Shown here: one piece after another, positions 3,822 through 5,109 of the stretch
How positions within the stretch are numbered: position 1 is the stretch's first letter
How the letters are laid out: every line of letters starts with the position of its first letter
Origin: Rhodocyclaceae bacterium
Lineage (GTDB): Bacteria > Pseudomonadota > Gammaproteobacteria > Burkholderiales > Rhodocyclaceae
Assembly (NCBI GenBank): GCA_016791085.1
Contig: JAEUNN010000100.1
Coordinates: 1-5,109 of the forward strand
Reading direction: 5' to 3'
DNA length: 5,109 nt
Program-made: the position numbers and the translations under genes
The notes under the pieces: model-generated
Databases searched by the model: none
The model's input: only the letters and a program-made list of their open reading frames with translations
What the model was told of the DNA's origin: nothing

Positions 3822-5109
3822 GCCGCGCCCGCCTGGCGCTGCTGGCGGGCATTTTGCTCGCCGTGGCGGGGTTTTTCGCGCTCGGCCTGCAGCAGTATCT
3901 TAGCCTCGACTATTTCCAGTCGCGCCGCGCCGAACTGGAAGCCTGGCGCGCTGCTCATCCGCTCGCGGCAGGCGGCGCGTTTTTCGCGTTGTATGTGGCC
4001 GTGACGGGGCTGTCGCTGCCCGGCGCGGCCATCATGACCTTGGCTGCGGGCGCCATATTCGGCCTGTGGTGGGGCACGCTCATCGTGTCGTTTGCATCGT
4101 CCTTGGGCGCCACGCTGGCTTTTCTGTGCGCGCGCTTCCTGCTGCGCGACTGGGTCGAGGCGCGCTTCGGCACGCGGCTTGCCGCCATCAACGAGGGGGT
4201 GCGCAAAGAAGGCGGCTTCTACCTGTTCACGCTGCGCCTCGTGCCGGCATTTCCGTTTTTCATGATCAACCTGCTCATGGGCTTGACACCCATGCCGGCG
4301 CGCACCTTCTACTGGGTCAGTCAGATCGGCATGCTGGCCGGCACCGTGGTTTATGTGAATGCCGGCACGCAGCTTGCCGGTATCGAATCTGCGGCCGGCA
4401 TACTGTCGCCCGGCCTGCTCATCAGTTTCACTTTGCTGGGGCTGTTTCCGCTCCTGGCGCGGCGCCTGCTCGCGGCCTGGACGGCGCGCAAAGTCTATGC
4501 GCGCTGGACGCGGCCGCGCCGCTTCGAGCGCAATCTGGTGGTGATAGGTGGCGGCAGCGCCGGCCTGGTGGCGGCTTATATCGCCGCGGCCGTGAAAGCC
4601 AAAGTAACGCTGGTCGAGGCGCACCGCTTGGGCGGCGATTGCCTCAACACCGGCTGTGTGCCGTCCAAAGCTTTCATCCGCTCCGCGCGCGTGCTCGATC
4701 TGCTGCGCCGCGCGGGCGAATTCGGCCTCGCCGCGGAGGCGCCGCGCGCCGATTTCGCGGCCGTCATGGCGCGCGTCGAGCGCGTCATACGGGCCATAGA
4801 GCCGCACGATTCGGCAGAGCGCTATCGCGCCCTGGGCGTGGAAGTGCTGGCCGGCCACGCCACGCTCGAAACGCCCTGGAGCGTGCGCATAGACGGCCCG
4901 TCCGGCAGTTCGCGTCTGAGCACGCGCGCGGTCGTGATCGCGGCCGGCGCGCGCCCGCTGGTGCCGCCCATCGCGGGGCTGGAGCGTTGCGGCTATTACA
5001 CCTCCGACGACATCTGGCAGTTGCGCGAATTGCCGCGCCGCCTGCTGGTGCTGGGCGGCGGGCCCATAGGGTGCGAACTGGCCCAGGCATTCGCGCGGCT
5101 GGGTGCGCA
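3818..5109 (+). CDS. TVP38/DedA-like membrane domain fused to FAD-dependent disulfide oxidoreductase (3' end missing)
   Basis: Only the first 430 codons are present; the frame is open to the window edge. Residues 1-30 hold a membrane helix. Residues about 50-215 are a VTT (TVP38/TMEM64/DedA-like) membrane domain with LSLPGAAIMTLAAGAIFG at 65-82 and the family core LRLVPAFPFFMINLLMG at 139-155. A basic linker (216-238) leads to a class I pyridine nucleotide-disulfide oxidoreductase. Its FAD-binding motif is VVIGGGSAG at 241-249, and the redox disulfide is GGDCLNTGCVPSK with Cys275 and Cys280. A later FAD-contact stretch is VVIAAGARP at 372-380, and the NAD(P) fold begins with LGGGPIGCE at 412-420. 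The relatives are dihydrolipoamide dehydrogenase and mercuric reductase, but the C-terminal active-site histidine and any vicinal cysteine pair lie outside, so the substrate is unknown. I recall this fusion from other proteobacteria, often labelled mercuric reductase. The start is GTG at 3818, coupled to the preceding 16-codon frame; GTG 3791 is an alternative. Confidence 0.92.
   Translation, partial: MSRARLALLAGILLAVAGFFALGLQQYLSLDYFQSRRAELEAWRAAHPLAAGGAFFALYVAVTGLSLPGAAIMTLAAGAIFGLWWGTLIVSFASSLGATLAFLCARFLLRDWVEARFGTRLAAINEGVRKEGGFYLFTLRLVPAFPFFMINLLMGLTPMPARTFYWVSQIGMLAGTVVYVNAGTQLAGIESAAGILSPGLLISFTLLGLFPLLARRLLAAWTARKVYARWTRPRRFERNLVVIGGGSAGLVAAYIAAAVKAKVTLVEAHRLGGDCLNTGCVPSKAFIRSARVLDLLRRAGEFGLAAEAPRADFAAVMARVERVIRAIEPHDSAERYRALGVEVLAGHATLETPWSVRIDGPSGSSRLSTRAVVIAAGARPLVPPIAGLERCGYYTSDDIWQLRELPRRLLVLGGGPIGCELAQAFARLGA

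Noticed and set aside
3617..4858. Long minus-strand frame of 413 codons opposite the fusion gene
   Set aside because: Its product is rich in Arg, Gln, His and Ala with no recognisable domain, typical of the antisense shadow of a GC-rich gene. The plus strand has clear FAD and membrane motifs.

Overview
The window is GC-rich bacterial chromosome with dense, mostly housekeeping coding. The genes are typical of a Gram-negative proteobacterium, most likely beta- or gammaproteobacterial: a System I cytochrome c maturation operon (ccmA-ccmB), a subfamily IIA HAD protein with a DxWGV motif, a DUF1178 protein, and a TVP38/DedA membrane domain fused to a flavin disulfide oxidoreductase. The lineage is inferred from gene content only. 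I see no tRNA, rRNA, CRISPR array, insertion sequence or prophage gene.

Layout. Bases 38-1344 (minus strand) hold ccmA followed by ccmB with a 7-base overlap; the operon leaves the window at base 1, where ccmC would be expected. Bases 1345-1864 form a 520-base divergent gap with several inverted repeats, a TATAAT hexamer very close to ccmA, and a palindrome touching the Shine-Dalgarno sequence of the next gene. Bases 1865-2755 (plus) encode a complete 296-residue HAD-IIA protein. A strong hairpin follows its stop. Bases 2876-3307 (plus) encode a DUF1178 protein with a probable zinc site. Bases 3330-3620 (minus) encode an unrecognised 96-residue protein, convergent with DUF1178. A roughly 200-base divergent gap carries a perfect 9-bp inverted repeat. 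From 3818 to the window end (plus) runs an incomplete gene for the VTT membrane domain plus FAD/NAD(P) oxidoreductase fusion, preceded by a 16-codon open frame that has the only good ribosome binding site there.

How the genes work together. CcmA and CcmB are the ATPase and a membrane subunit of the heme-handling CcmABC(D) complex. The other genes are not obviously linked to it or to one another. The fusion suggests a membrane-anchored thiol/disulfide or metal-reducing flavoenzyme, but its substrate cannot be read here because the C-terminal half is outside the window.

I did not find a convincing new multi-gene system. The items most worth a second look are the 16-codon frame overlapping the fusion gene (leader peptide or frameshift), the possible near-leaderless ccmA promoter, the palindrome against the HAD ribosome binding site, and the unrecognised 96-residue gene.
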